The position numbers and the translations under genes are program-made. The notes below the pieces were generated by a model. That model had not been told where the DNA came from, did not search any database, and saw nothing but the letters and a program-made list of their open reading frames with translations. Positions 32,569 to 40,200 of a DNA stretch of 64,000 nucleotides are shown piece after piece (the stretch's first letter is position 1; the number at the start of each line of letters is the position of its first letter). Origin of the DNA: QHXW01 sp963768075 (GTDB taxonomy: Bacteria > Acidobacteriota > Terriglobia > Bryobacterales > Bryobacteraceae); assembly GCA_963768075.1 (NCBI GenBank), contig CAVYHD010000051.1, forward strand, positions 310,001 to 374,000. The letters are read 5' to 3'.

Positions 32569-33063
32569 ATGCTCGCTCGACTTGCCACAACCGGTGATGC
32601 CCACGCGATCGCGCTGATCTACAACGAAGGCATCGGGGATCGGACGGCGACGTTCGAAACGCGGCCGCGGCTGGCGGAAGACGTGCGCGCGTGGTTTGAC
32701 GGCAAGCATCCGATTGTCATTGTCGAGGAAGACGGCGTAGCGGCGGCGTTCGCCTCCACGTCGGCCTACCGGAACCGCGAATGCTACGCAGGGATTGCAG
32801 AGGCGTCGGTATATGTGGCAAGGGCGTGGCGGGGCAGGGGAGCGGGACGAATGGCGCTGACTGCGCTCATCGAGAGTGCCGCGCAGGCGGGCTACTGGAA
32901 ACTGGTGTCACGCATCTTTCCCGAGAATCATGCGAGCCGGCGGCTGATTCAGTCCCTGGGTTTTCGCGAGGTGGGGACTTATGAGAAACACGGCAAGCTG
33001 GACGGGGTCTGGCGTGACGTGATCATTGTCGAGCGGCTGATCCCGGTGAACCTGAAGCCGTGA
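32569..33063 (+). CDS. GNAT N-acetyltransferase, ArsN1/phosphinothricin acetyltransferase-like
   Basis: ATG 32569 is preferred because AGGA lies 7 bases upstream; TTG 32563 is an alternative. The 164-residue protein starts MLARLATTGDAHAIALIYNE. GNAT motifs: VEEDGVAAAFASTSAYRNRE, the acetyl-CoA loop AEASVYVARAWRGRGAGRMA with its RxxGxG/A signature, and FPENHASRRLIQSLGFREVG. The end, YEKHGKLDGVWRDVIIVERL, is typical of the phosphinothricin/arsinothricin acetyltransferase group. It probably acetylates the amino group of a toxic amino-acid analogue, giving self-protection. The substrate is inferred from family resemblance only. It stands alone, divergent from mscS. Confidence 0.85.
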   Translation: MLARLATTGDAHAIALIYNEGIGDRTATFETRPRLAEDVRAWFDGKHPIVIVEEDGVAAAFASTSAYRNRECYAGIAEASVYVARAWRGRGAGRMALTALIESAAQAGYWKLVSRIFPENHASRRLIQSLGFREVGTYEKHGKLDGVWRDVIIVERLIPVNLKP

Positions 33064-33069
33064 GGAGCG

Positions 33070-34578
33070 TCAACGGATTTTGAGCGAGATGGCGTAGTCG
33101 CACGGTTTTTGGGCGGGCAACTCGACGTGCAGACCGTCTTTACCACGCTGCCACTTGAGCTGCGCCGTGGAGCCGGCGAGTTCCACCGTCTTGATGTCCC
33201 CGTTCCAGTTTGCGGCGGCGGTGCCCAGCGATTTAATCGTCAGCTTGCCATCCGGCGGCCAAGCGAGCGCGATGGCGTAGACCGTGTCGCCCTTGGCAGT
33301 GAATCGGATGTCCTGCGCGGTAAAAGGATGGCTGGCGGTGTCCTTGAACGAGCCGCCGGCCACTTTGGTCGGCCCTTCGCCGTAGACTTTCCAGGGTCTT
33401 GTTCCGTAGATCGCTTCGGCGTTGACCGACAGCCATTGCCCCAAGTCCAGAAGAATTTTCTCCGCTTGTTCGGGAATTGTTCCATCGGGCCGCGGGCCAA
33501 TGTTCAACAACAGAGTGCCATTCTTACTGACGATGTCGACGAGCTCGCTGACGAGAGAATCGGCGGTTCGGAATTTCTCGCCTTCAATGTATCCCCAAGA
33601 CTTCTCGCCAATGGAAGTATCGGTCTGCCAGAAAATGGGCCGCATCTTGTCGAGCTGCCCGCGCTCGATATCGAGCACTGCCGCGCGTTCGGGAAAGGAT
33701 TTCTTTTTATAGTTGATCGCTACGCCGCGCTTCCACTCGGCGCCGCGGTTGTAGTAGAAGGCCGCGAATTTCTGCAGATAGGGCTGGAAGACCGGCTGTT
33801 CGATCCACCAGTCGAACCAGATGAGCTCGGGCTGATACTTGTCCACGATCTCGGCGGTCCGTGCCAGCCAGTCTTTCAGATAGGCTTCGTCGGGCTGGGT
33901 TTTGTCGGGTTTCGCGGGGCCGTAGAAGGCGGCGTAGCGCGGATCTCTGACGTCGGAATCGAAAGTCATGCCGCCGTTGTAGAACCACCAATGCTCGGCG
34001 CGGTGCGACGATGCTCCGAGATGCAGTCCTTCCGCGCGAACCGCTGCTGCCAGTTCGCCCAGGATATCGCGCTTGGGCCCCATTTTCGCGGCGCTCCAGT
34101 CGGTGAAGCTGCAATCGTACATGGGAAAGCCGTCATGATGCTCTGCCACCGGCACGACGTACTTTGCCCCGGATTTTCGGAAAACCTCGGCCCAATGGCG
34201 GGCGTCGAAGCGCTCCGCGGTGAAGCGGGGGATGAAATCCTTGTAGCCGAATTTGGATTGAGGTCCGAAGGTCGCGACGTGATGTTTGAAGGTAGCCTCT
34301 TTCGCAAGATACATGTTGCGGGGATACCACTCGCTTTCGAACGCGGGGACTGAATACACTCCCCAGTGGATGAAGATGCCGAACTTGGCGTCGCGGTACC
34401 AGTCGGGCACCTGATAGGTTTCGAGCGATTGCCAGTTGGCCTGGAAGGGGCCTCGCGCGATGGCTTGATCGACGCGGGCCATGGACTCGGCGATGCGCTG
34501 ATCGTAGGTCTGGGCGACGGCCGGCCCCGGCGCCAAGGCAAGGCCGCAGGCGAACAAGCCAATTTGGCTCAGTTTCAT
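33070..34578 (-). CDS. Exported alpha-L-fucosidase (GH29)
   Basis: ATG 34578 gives a signal peptide (MKLSQIGLFACGLALAPGPA, cleavage after AVA) and 502 residues. GH29 motifs: DWYRDAKFGIFIHWGVYSVP, SEWYPRNMY, VVPVAEHHDGFPMYDC, GPKRDILGELAAAVRAEGL, and PELIWFDWWIEQP, whose Asp is the expected nucleophile. The sequence ends in a small beta domain (DIRFTAKGDTVYAIALAW). It should release L-fucose from plant or microbial glycans in the periplasm or outside. It lies alone, with a cluster of palindromes directly upstream and no sugar transporter beside it. Confidence 0.94.
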   Translation of the reverse strand: MKLSQIGLFACGLALAPGPAVAQTYDQRIAESMARVDQAIARGPFQANWQSLETYQVPDWYRDAKFGIFIHWGVYSVPAFESEWYPRNMYLAKEATFKHHVATFGPQSKFGYKDFIPRFTAERFDARHWAEVFRKSGAKYVVPVAEHHDGFPMYDCSFTDWSAAKMGPKRDILGELAAAVRAEGLHLGASSHRAEHWWFYNGGMTFDSDVRDPRYAAFYGPAKPDKTQPDEAYLKDWLARTAEIVDKYQPELIWFDWWIEQPVFQPYLQKFAAFYYNRGAEWKRGVAINYKKKSFPERAAVLDIERGQLDKMRPIFWQTDTSIGEKSWGYIEGEKFRTADSLVSELVDIVSKNGTLLLNIGPRPDGTIPEQAEKILLDLGQWLSVNAEAIYGTRPWKVYGEGPTKVAGGSFKDTASHPFTAQDIRFTAKGDTVYAIALAWPPDGKLTIKSLGTAAANWNGDIKTVELAGSTAQLKWQRGKDGLHVELPAQKPCDYAISLKIR

Positions 34579-34602
34579 GGCGGTAGCCAGTTTATCATCA
34601 CG

Positions 34603-34670
34603 GTGCGGCGATGGTGCGGAACCGCGCCGCACGGTAGTGGGGTCTTAACGTGCACGCTAAAGCCCCCCTA
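34603..34670. repeat. Cluster of palindromic sequences upstream of the fucosidase gene
   Basis: Three nested or neighbouring inverted repeats occur in 68 bases: GTGCGGCG (34603-34610) with CGCCGCAC (34625-34632); TAGTGGGGTCTTA (34635-34647) with TAAAGCCCCCCTA (34658-34670), about 10 of 13 pairing; and the 8-base palindrome CGTGCACG (34649-34656) in its loop. The density suggests a REP/MITE-like element or a structured leader, in the promoter region of the fucosidase gene. Confidence 0.45.
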
Positions 34671-34783
34671 CCAAAATTCCACGCTGGTCGTACTGCGGTT
34701 TCCTAAGCCCATACTGGGACAGTATCTTTGCCTTTGAGCGGGCGTCGCTTGCGCATTGCTCTTAGCCCGTATTACGAGAAGGT

Positions 34784-34809
34784 GGGGACGGGCAGACGCA
34801 CCCGTCCCC
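34784..34809 (-). terminator. Strong GC hairpin after the OmpA-like gene
   Basis: GGGGACGGG, an 8-base loop and CCCGTCCCC form a perfect 9-bp stem, 6 bases beyond the stop of the OmpA-like gene on the minus strand. No T-run follows, so it may act as a terminator aided by a factor, as a 3' stabilising hairpin, or belong to the repeat family seen 120 bases away. Confidence 0.5.
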
Positions 34810-34814
34810 TGCCT

Positions 34815-35579
34815 CTACTTCTGCTGTGGCTCTGTTGGCGACTGGGACATCGCGAGCTGTTGATCGGCGCTGAACAAGCGCACCTCTACACGGCGATTCT
34901 TGGCCCGCGCAACTCGATTTCGCCCTTCGTCGGCAGGCTTTTCCTTCCCCAAGCCGATCTCTTGGACTCGGAACACCGGAATGTCATGCTTCGTAATCAG
35001 ATAAGCCGTTACATGCTCGGCCCGCCGGCGGCTCAACTCGTCGTTATATGACGCGGCGCCGGTCTTGTCGGTGAATCCTTCGATGGCAATGTAGTAACGC
35101 TTGGCGCTGGAGTGTTCGCTTACGAATTGGTCTAACTGCTCCTTAGCCTCGGGCGTCAGCCCATCCTTGCCAAAACCAAACTGAACGACGGTTTCCGCCT
35201 GGAGCTTGTAGTCATCCAGGTTACCCAGAGCGGTGCTGAAGGAGTCGTGGAGCGAACTGATCGCCTGGGAATTCTGAGTCGACAGGGTCTGTGCCTGCGT
35301 GGCATCCTGCTCAGCCTTGTCGGCCGCGGTTTTCACCTCATTCGCCCGGTTTTCGGCTGACATCGCGCGTTCCTTCGCAGCGTTTATGCCGGTTTCATGC
35401 CGCTCGATATCCTTCTTTGCGGCATCAATATCGGACCCCTCTTTATTCGCCTGATCGGCGACCTGATCCACCTTGCTCTGAATGGGAGCCGAGGTCTGCT
35501 GTACATATTTCTTTGTAGCGCAGCCTCCAGCGAGTAGCGCCCCACTCAGGATCAGCGATATGCCAAGACTTTGTTTCAC
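34815..35579 (-). CDS. OmpA-family lipoprotein (peptidoglycan-binding)
   Basis: GTG 35579 is chosen because GGAGG lies 9 bases before it. The product has 254 residues. The lipobox LLAGGC near residue 20 predicts a lipid-anchored protein. Residues about 30-125 form an alpha-helical coiled coil rich in Ala, Glu and Lys (VDQVADQANKEGSDIDAAKK, ENRANEVKTAADKAEQDATQ). The C-terminal OmpA-like domain contains VVQFGFGKDGLTPEAKEQLD, IAIEGFTDKTGAASYNDELS, RRRAEHVTAYLITKHDIPV and RAKNRRVEVRLF. It should bind peptidoglycan and link it to the outer membrane. It is monocistronic and ends at a strong hairpin. Confidence 0.9.
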   Translation of the reverse strand: MKQSLGISLILSGALLAGGCATKKYVQQTSAPIQSKVDQVADQANKEGSDIDAAKKDIERHETGINAAKERAMSAENRANEVKTAADKAEQDATQAQTLSTQNSQAISSLHDSFSTALGNLDDYKLQAETVVQFGFGKDGLTPEAKEQLDQFVSEHSSAKRYYIAIEGFTDKTGAASYNDELSRRRAEHVTAYLITKHDIPVFRVQEIGLGKEKPADEGRNRVARAKNRRVEVRLFSADQQLAMSQSPTEPQQK

Positions 35580-35906
35580 AATTGTTACCCTCCCACAGCG
35601 GCAAGGCAATTCGACGGCCGTTTTGTTGAAACCTTGCGACTGTGGCCGGGCCGCTTAATGACAATGGTGATGCATCGCAGGGCTTTGAACGCTTTCGTAC
35701 GTTCTGACAGATGACAGATAGGTTGCAGGCCATTGCCCTGTCAAGTAAAAGATTCCGGTAAAAGATGCGTGCTCCGTCAATACAACCGAGCGAACTCCGT
35801 TAGACACGTGGAGTGAGATAGGAATGGTATTCCAACTGCTATCCATCCTTGCGAGAGGCCGCGCCCCTCCGGCGCCACTTCAACCTAAGGGCGAATGGAG
35901 GTGCCG
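35580..35906. other. Intergenic region between divergent genes
   Basis: These 327 bases separate the OmpA-like gene (minus) from the small plus-strand gene at 35907. I see no supportable gene. It should contain promoters for both genes, but no -35/-10 pair stands out. The two ribosome-binding sites lie at its ends. Confidence 0.4.
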
Positions 35907-36221
35907 ATGCGGGAGCACGCTGAACTGCTCGAAGGGGTGTATCTAAATACCCTCGCCACTGGCTCCACGATTGATCTTGAGACGAGGAGTCGTCACTATC
36001 GGATCGAATACCTGGAAGGTGATCGGATACGCATCTCCGGACACCCACACTGGTGCCCGACCCCGACGCTTGCGCGGCTTTGCGGCTCAAGAGGCGGCCC
36101 CGATGGGTTCGCAGAGGGTTATATTGGGTGCCGCATGCGCCTGGTGTTCGAACGATTGGATAATCGCATTCCGGTCACTACCTCGGAGGTCACAGACATT
36201 CGAGTTATTGACCAGAACTAG
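35907..36221 (+). CDS. Small hypothetical protein
   Basis: ATG 35907 is used because GGAGG is placed 5 bases before it; ATG 35895 would leave no room. The 104-residue protein starts MREHAELLEGVYLNTLATGS. The middle strand RHYRIEYLEGDRIRISGHP suggests a small beta-barrel or SH3-like fold, followed by WCPTPTLARLCGSRGG and ending in SEVTDIRVIDQN. It contains three Cys residues. I recognise no family; it resembles small 'ligand-binding barrel' hypotheticals only in outline. A terminator-like hairpin follows its stop. Confidence 0.6.
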   Translation: MREHAELLEGVYLNTLATGSTIDLETRSRHYRIEYLEGDRIRISGHPHWCPTPTLARLCGSRGGPDGFAEGYIGCRMRLVFERLDNRIPVTTSEVTDIRVIDQN

Positions 36222-36227
36222 GCGGAC

Positions 36228-36284
36228 ACCCGCATCTGCCACACCCAGGCCTCCCTGCTGTGCGGTCTGGTGGGTGCGGGTTTT
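36228..36284 (+). terminator. Hairpin with T-run after the 104-residue protein gene
   Basis: ACCCGCA (36228-36234) pairs with TGCGGGT (36275-36281), followed by TTTT. Inner bases can extend the pairing (CAG with CTG). The loop is long, so termination efficiency is uncertain. Confidence 0.45.
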
Positions 36285-36310
36285 CGCTTATCGGCGAAAT
36301 GAGGAGCTCT

Positions 36311-36484
36311 ATGAATGAAGAAATCGTAAGGCAACACCGCGTCACCGGATTTCTGTTGGGCTTAGGATTCGGACTGATTGTCGGCATCGTTTTTCAGCCA
36401 CGAGACGCCCAGGCTCGGCGATTTGTTGAAGGTATCAAATCGTCTAGACGGGCGGCGAGTGATCAAGCCAATCCGGAATCCTGA
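36311..36484 (+). CDS. Small single-pass membrane protein (YtxH-like)
   Basis: ATG 36311 is preceded by GAGGAG at 5-base spacing and gives 57 residues: MNEEIVRQHRVTGFLLGLGF, continuing GLIVGIVFQPRDAQARRF. One Gly-rich membrane helix is followed by a basic tail with a Pro-Arg-Asp turn, the layout of YtxH-type stress proteins (Gly-zipper helix, then 'AP..G...R'). The function of these proteins is poorly known. It lies just before the decayed MarR gene. Confidence 0.65.
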   Translation: MNEEIVRQHRVTGFLLGLGFGLIVGIVFQPRDAQARRFVEGIKSSRRAASDQANPES

Positions 36485-36518
36485 GATTATTCAGTGTCGG
36501 CGGTGGTTTCCCAGGTGA

Positions 36519-36754
36519 AATCTCGTGATCGACAGTACAACCCTAACGAGAACGCTGGCTCCTTCGAGGCCGGAGCCGACCGACGTGAACTGTGGCTTTC
36601 CCAGACCGCGGCGGGAAAACGGGAATACGAGCACGCACTTCCGTATTGGGAGAGCGCTTAGAAAAGCCTACAGCAGGCGTTGGGGAAGGAGAGATGGAAT
36701 CACTTAACGGATGCAGCGGTGCGCCAGGCTGGACTTATGCTCAAACCTGGCTGA
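36519..36754 (+). pseudogene. Remnant of a MarR-family transcriptional regulator
   Basis: No intact frame exists between 36485 and 36893, yet two frames hold pieces of a MarR winged helix. One frame has VIDSTTLTRTLAP (from 36525), matching the recognition helix 'D.STLTR.L'. The other has FEAGADRRELWLSQTAAGKR then EYEHALPYWESA, a TAG stop, and KSLQQALGKERWNHLTDAAV RQAGL, which matches the MarR wing ('DRR...LT..G') and C-terminal dimer helices. At least one frameshift (near 36562), one internal stop and loss of the N-terminal third are needed to explain it. It is therefore a decayed gene; its former target is unknown. Confidence 0.65.
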
Positions 36755-36893
36755 AGCACCAGTAACTCGATCACCCTGTCGCTGCCCAGCACTACACGCG
36801 AGCTTAAGAAATCGCTGCACATGGACGCGTAGTCGCATGTTGCGGACGTGTTGTTGAGGGATTAGTCCCCGAAAGTCGGCTTCGGACCGGGTC

Positions 36894-37820
36894 TCAGCTC
36901 AGCCGATCAAGATACTGCTTCACGAAATCGCAGCCAACCTCGGCGATGTAGGCGTCAGTGAGGAGCTTGGTGATCGCACCCGGGGCGCGGCCGTCGCCGA
37001 TCTTGGCGCCGTTGAAGCTGCGTACGCCGGCGATGCAGAGGCTAGTGGAGGTCAGGAACATCTCTTCAGCGTTCGCCGCGTCGTAGAGATCGATGTCGCC
37101 TTCAATTGCTGGAATGGCGAGCTTGCACGCGAGATCGAGCGTCATCTGGCGGCTGATGCCGGGAAGGACGTAACGCTCGCTCGGGGTATAGAGCGTGCCC
37201 CCGCGGACCACAAAGATGTTGCTGCCCATCCCCTCGGCGAGATTTCCGTTGACGTCGAGCAGCACAGCCCAGCCCTCGGGATCGTGCGCTTTCACCGACT
37301 GCTCCGCGACGATCATATTCAAGTAGTTGTGGGTCTTAGCGCGCGGGCTGAGCATGTCCGGTGCGATTCGGCGCTGCGCGGGCGTCCATACATCGAGACC
37401 GTCGCGGAACTGACGCGCGCGCGCTTTGAGCGGCAGCGGCGTGCATTCCACAACTACGTTCGGACCGACGTGCTCGGGCGCTTCATCACCGATCGGATCG
37501 ACGCCACGACTGACTCGCTGGCCGATCCACCAATCGCCAGCCGCGCCGCGCAGATGTTCGTTGCGTACCACGATTTGCTCCGACACGTCGATCATCTCCT
37601 GTGGACTCATTCCGGGATCCAGACGCAGATAGCGCAGGGAGCAATAGAAACGGTCAATGTGTTCCTTGAGCCGGAAGGCACGGCCGTTAAAGGTGCGCGT
37701 CATGTCGAAGGCGCCGTCGCCGTACCTCCAACTCCGGTCGCGGAACGGGAGCAGTACCTGATTCTCGGGCATGAACTTGCCGTTGAACCAGGCGAGGCGT
37801 GAATTGGTTAGCTGCGGCAT
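36894..37820 (-). CDS. Class IV aminotransferase (branched-chain / D-amino-acid type)
   Basis: ATG 37820 gives 308 residues (MPQLTNSRLAWFNGKFMPEN). Fold-type IV PLP motifs: FRDRSWRYGDGAFDMTRTFN, FRLKEHIDRFYCSLRYLRLD, SPRAKTHNYLNMIVAEQSVK with the PLP-binding Lys, LLDVNGNLAEGMGSNIFVVR, and VLPGISRQMTLDLACKLAIP. The NLAEGMGSN and TSTSLCI elements place it in the BCAT/DAAT group. The substrate cannot be told from sequence alone: branched-chain amino acids, D-alanine or aminodeoxychorismate are all possible. It is a single gene, divergent from the sugar isomerase gene. Confidence 0.87.
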   Translation of the reverse strand: MPQLTNSRLAWFNGKFMPENQVLLPFRDRSWRYGDGAFDMTRTFNGRAFRLKEHIDRFYCSLRYLRLDPGMSPQEMIDVSEQIVVRNEHLRGAAGDWWIGQRVSRGVDPIGDEAPEHVGPNVVVECTPLPLKARARQFRDGLDVWTPAQRRIAPDMLSPRAKTHNYLNMIVAEQSVKAHDPEGWAVLLDVNGNLAEGMGSNIFVVRGGTLYTPSERYVLPGISRQMTLDLACKLAIPAIEGDIDLYDAANAEEMFLTSTSLCIAGVRSFNGAKIGDGRAPGAITKLLTDAYIAEVGCDFVKQYLDRLS

Positions 37821-38092
37821 GGTCGTCTTTGCTATCTTAGCGGTCCGGATCAACCTGGCGTTCGGCCTGTGGGCCAATGTGGGTCCGCCGGTAGTCGGGT
37901 AGAACCGATTGCGCTGGCGCGGAATACCGGTCTTCAGCCGGAGGGCACGAATCGTATATCCTGCGTCCGGTCATACTTTAGGTCTTGACATTCAACGCGC
38001 CAGTGGTTTACACCGGTAGGACCACTACGGTCCCGCGAACCTTGAAACCATCTAAGCCGCGGAGGATGAGGCAAATGCGGAGGATAGACGCA

Positions 38093-38983
38093 ATGTCGAC
38101 CAGTTTCGCAAGCAGCCGGCGGTCCTTACTGTGCGCGTCCGTTCTCCTTCCGGCTCTTGCCCGTAAAGCGCATGCCGGGTTAGGCGATTCGGCGACCGCT
38201 TACACCGTCTCCGTTAACATCGAGATCATGTTTCCGAAGGAAATGCCGCGCAGTAAACGCATGGAGGCGGTTGCGGCGCACGGTATGAAGGCGTTCAGCT
38301 TTTGGACCGTGACCGAAGACGAAGAAAAAGATATGTTAGCGGTCCAAAAACGCACCGGCCTGAAGTGTGCCAGCATCGCTGGCAGTGGGAGGATTGGCTG
38401 GACCACGGGCCTGACGAAAACTGGATTCGAAGCGGCTTATCTGGACATCATCACGCAAAACTGCGAGGTCGCGAAGCGATTCGGAGGGCCGGATCTGATC
38501 GTCTTCGTGGGCGAACTGCAGAAAGACATTCTCTGGGAAACCCAGCATGCGCAGATCATCAACGGACTCAGAAAAGCCGGTGACATAGCGGAGAAATATG
38601 GTGTTTATATCTGCTTGGAGCCAGTCAATCACGTGGAATCGCCACAGATGAGCGTCCTGACGGCCGAGAGAGGTTTCGAGATCATTTCCGAAGTAAATCA
38701 TCCACGCGTCAAGCTCGATTTTGATATGTATCATTTGCAATTGGGGGAGGGGAACCTGATCAATAACCTCAAGCTGGGGCTTGATAAGGGCTGGATCCAC
38801 TTGGTGCAGGTCGGCGACGTGCCCGGTCGCAAAGAGCCAGGCACAGGGGAAGTCAATTACGCCAATATGTTCCGTACCCTTCGAGAGTCGAAATACCGCG
38901 GGTACGTTGATCTCGAGCATGGCACAACCTCCACTCCCGAACAGGCGATCGACGTTGTTAACCGCCTGGCTCGCCACAGCTGA
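38093..38983 (+). CDS. Tat-exported hydroxypyruvate isomerase-like sugar isomerase (TIM barrel)
   Basis: ATG 38093 is preceded by GGAGG at 9 bases and gives 296 residues. A twin-arginine signal is present (SSRRSLLCASVLLPALARKA). The AP-endonuclease-2-like TIM barrel has VAAHGMKAFSFWTVTEDEEK, KYGVYICLEPVNHVESPQMS with a metal Glu, HPRVKLDFDMYHLQLGEGNL with Asp/His ligands, HLVQVGDVPGRKEPGTGEVN and YRGYVDLEHGTTSTPEQAID with the second Glu. These match the hydroxypyruvate isomerase (Hyi) group; the true substrate may be another keto-sugar. Export by Tat is common for such proteins in Acidobacteria and Planctomycetes. It is followed by a GntR/LacI regulator, the start of a carbohydrate island. 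Confidence 0.87.
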   Translation: MSTSFASSRRSLLCASVLLPALARKAHAGLGDSATAYTVSVNIEIMFPKEMPRSKRMEAVAAHGMKAFSFWTVTEDEEKDMLAVQKRTGLKCASIAGSGRIGWTTGLTKTGFEAAYLDIITQNCEVAKRFGGPDLIVFVGELQKDILWETQHAQIINGLRKAGDIAEKYGVYICLEPVNHVESPQMSVLTAERGFEIISEVNHPRVKLDFDMYHLQLGEGNLINNLKLGLDKGWIHLVQVGDVPGRKEPGTGEVNYANMFRTLRESKYRGYVDLEHGTTSTPEQAIDVVNRLARHS

Positions 38984-39030
38984 TAGAGTGGTTCCATCCA
39001 AGCTGTAGGACATAATGAGTAGTTGAATTA

Positions 39031-40128
39031 ATGGCCAACAAAGTCATACAGCCTGATCATTCGACTTCTGTCCGCACACAGCTCCGAGACATCCTTGTAC
39101 GGGAGATAAAGGAAGGTCGATTCGTTGAGGGCGGCCGCATTCCATCCGAGCGCGATCTGGCAGAGAAATACGGAATTTCACGCGCCTCCGTGCGCGAGAC
39201 GATCACCGAGCTAATCAACGGTGGCATTCTCTTTCGGACCGTCGGTAAGGGCACCTATGTGGCAACGGCTACTGTCCAAACCCAGTTGGGAGCAGACAAT
39301 CGGAGCGTTGGTTTCCTTATTAGCGACGACATTTTTCACTTCGTCCAAACCGGGTACAACCGCATTCTGCGAGGTGTCGAAGCAGCATGCCGGACTAACG
39401 GAGACAGGCTCGTGTTTGAGTCAGTCGCAGAATCGGCGCGCTTGCCGATCGATGGGGCTTCGAAGCTCGCGGGTTGTGTAGTAGTAGGTGGACTCCGGCG
39501 CGGCGCGTTCGATCGGCTGCGCGACGGCGGAATCCCCTTCGTACTGGTAGACCTATTGCTAAAGGACGACTGCGCGGACCTGACGTCGGTTTCGATCGAC
39601 TACGCGGCGGGGACTCGAATGGCCGTCGAACATCTATTCCAGCTTGGCCATCGCAGCATCGGCTTCATCGGGCTATCGGGTTCGGAGAAGTACACCGCGT
39701 ATTGGCGGTCGCTCGAAGAGTTTGGACTAGCGTATCGTCCTCGTCATGTGGAATTCCTCTCGGCCATGGATCTTGAGCCGTCAATGCTTGCTGGTTTTCA
39801 TGCCACGCAAAAGATGATTGCCAGTTCGCCGCTTCCCACCGCTTTGCTCGTCACCAACGACTACGTCGCGCGCGGAGTGATGGAGGCCCTCATGGTGGCC
39901 GGCGTCAAGGTACCGGAGCACGTCAGCGTCGTGGGTTACGACGACTTGGGAGTTAAAACCAATCCACCAATCACCACCGTGCGGGTAGATCTCGATCAGG
40001 TCGGTCGCCTTGCAATGGCTGCGCTTTATCGATTAATAGAAGGAACGGCAATGCGAGCTGAGCATATTCTGGTGCATGTAGATCTGGTAGTTCGCGCGTC
40101 AACCACATCTCCCGCACCCCCTTCCTAG
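39031..40128 (+). CDS. GntR/LacI hybrid transcriptional regulator
   Basis: The product has 365 residues. The N-terminal GntR winged helix at about residues 14-80 has SVRTQLRDILVREIKEGRFV, GGRIPSERDLAEKYGISRAS and VRETITELINGGILFRTVGK. The C-terminal ~270 residues form a LacI/PBP1-like sugar-binding domain (SVGFLISDDIFHFVQTGYNR, VSIDYAAGTRMAVEHLFQLG, HRSIGFIGLSG, LLVTNDYVARGVMEALMVAG, VPEHVSVVGYDDLGVKTNPP, ITTVRVDLDQVGRLA). This is the AraR-type layout: DNA binding relieved by a sugar. It lies between the sugar isomerase and the dehydrogenase-like, TonB receptor and PSD1 genes, so it probably controls that island. Confidence 0.92.
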   Translation: MANKVIQPDHSTSVRTQLRDILVREIKEGRFVEGGRIPSERDLAEKYGISRASVRETITELINGGILFRTVGKGTYVATATVQTQLGADNRSVGFLISDDIFHFVQTGYNRILRGVEAACRTNGDRLVFESVAESARLPIDGASKLAGCVVVGGLRRGAFDRLRDGGIPFVLVDLLLKDDCADLTSVSIDYAAGTRMAVEHLFQLGHRSIGFIGLSGSEKYTAYWRSLEEFGLAYRPRHVEFLSAMDLEPSMLAGFHATQKMIASSPLPTALLVTNDYVARGVMEALMVAGVKVPEHVSVVGYDDLGVKTNPPITTVRVDLDQVGRLAMAALYRLIEGTAMRAEHILVHVDLVVRASTTSPAPPS

Positions 40129-40200
40129 ATGTGCTCGCAGAATTTGACAACCATGCCCCCCAATGTTATGGTCAGGCCACAGCAGACCACAATTTGACTT

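Noticed and set aside
36525..36707. 60-residue open frame in the gap before the aminotransferase gene
   Set aside because: Only its first part has meaning (MarR recognition helix); the rest is the wrong frame of the MarR remnant.
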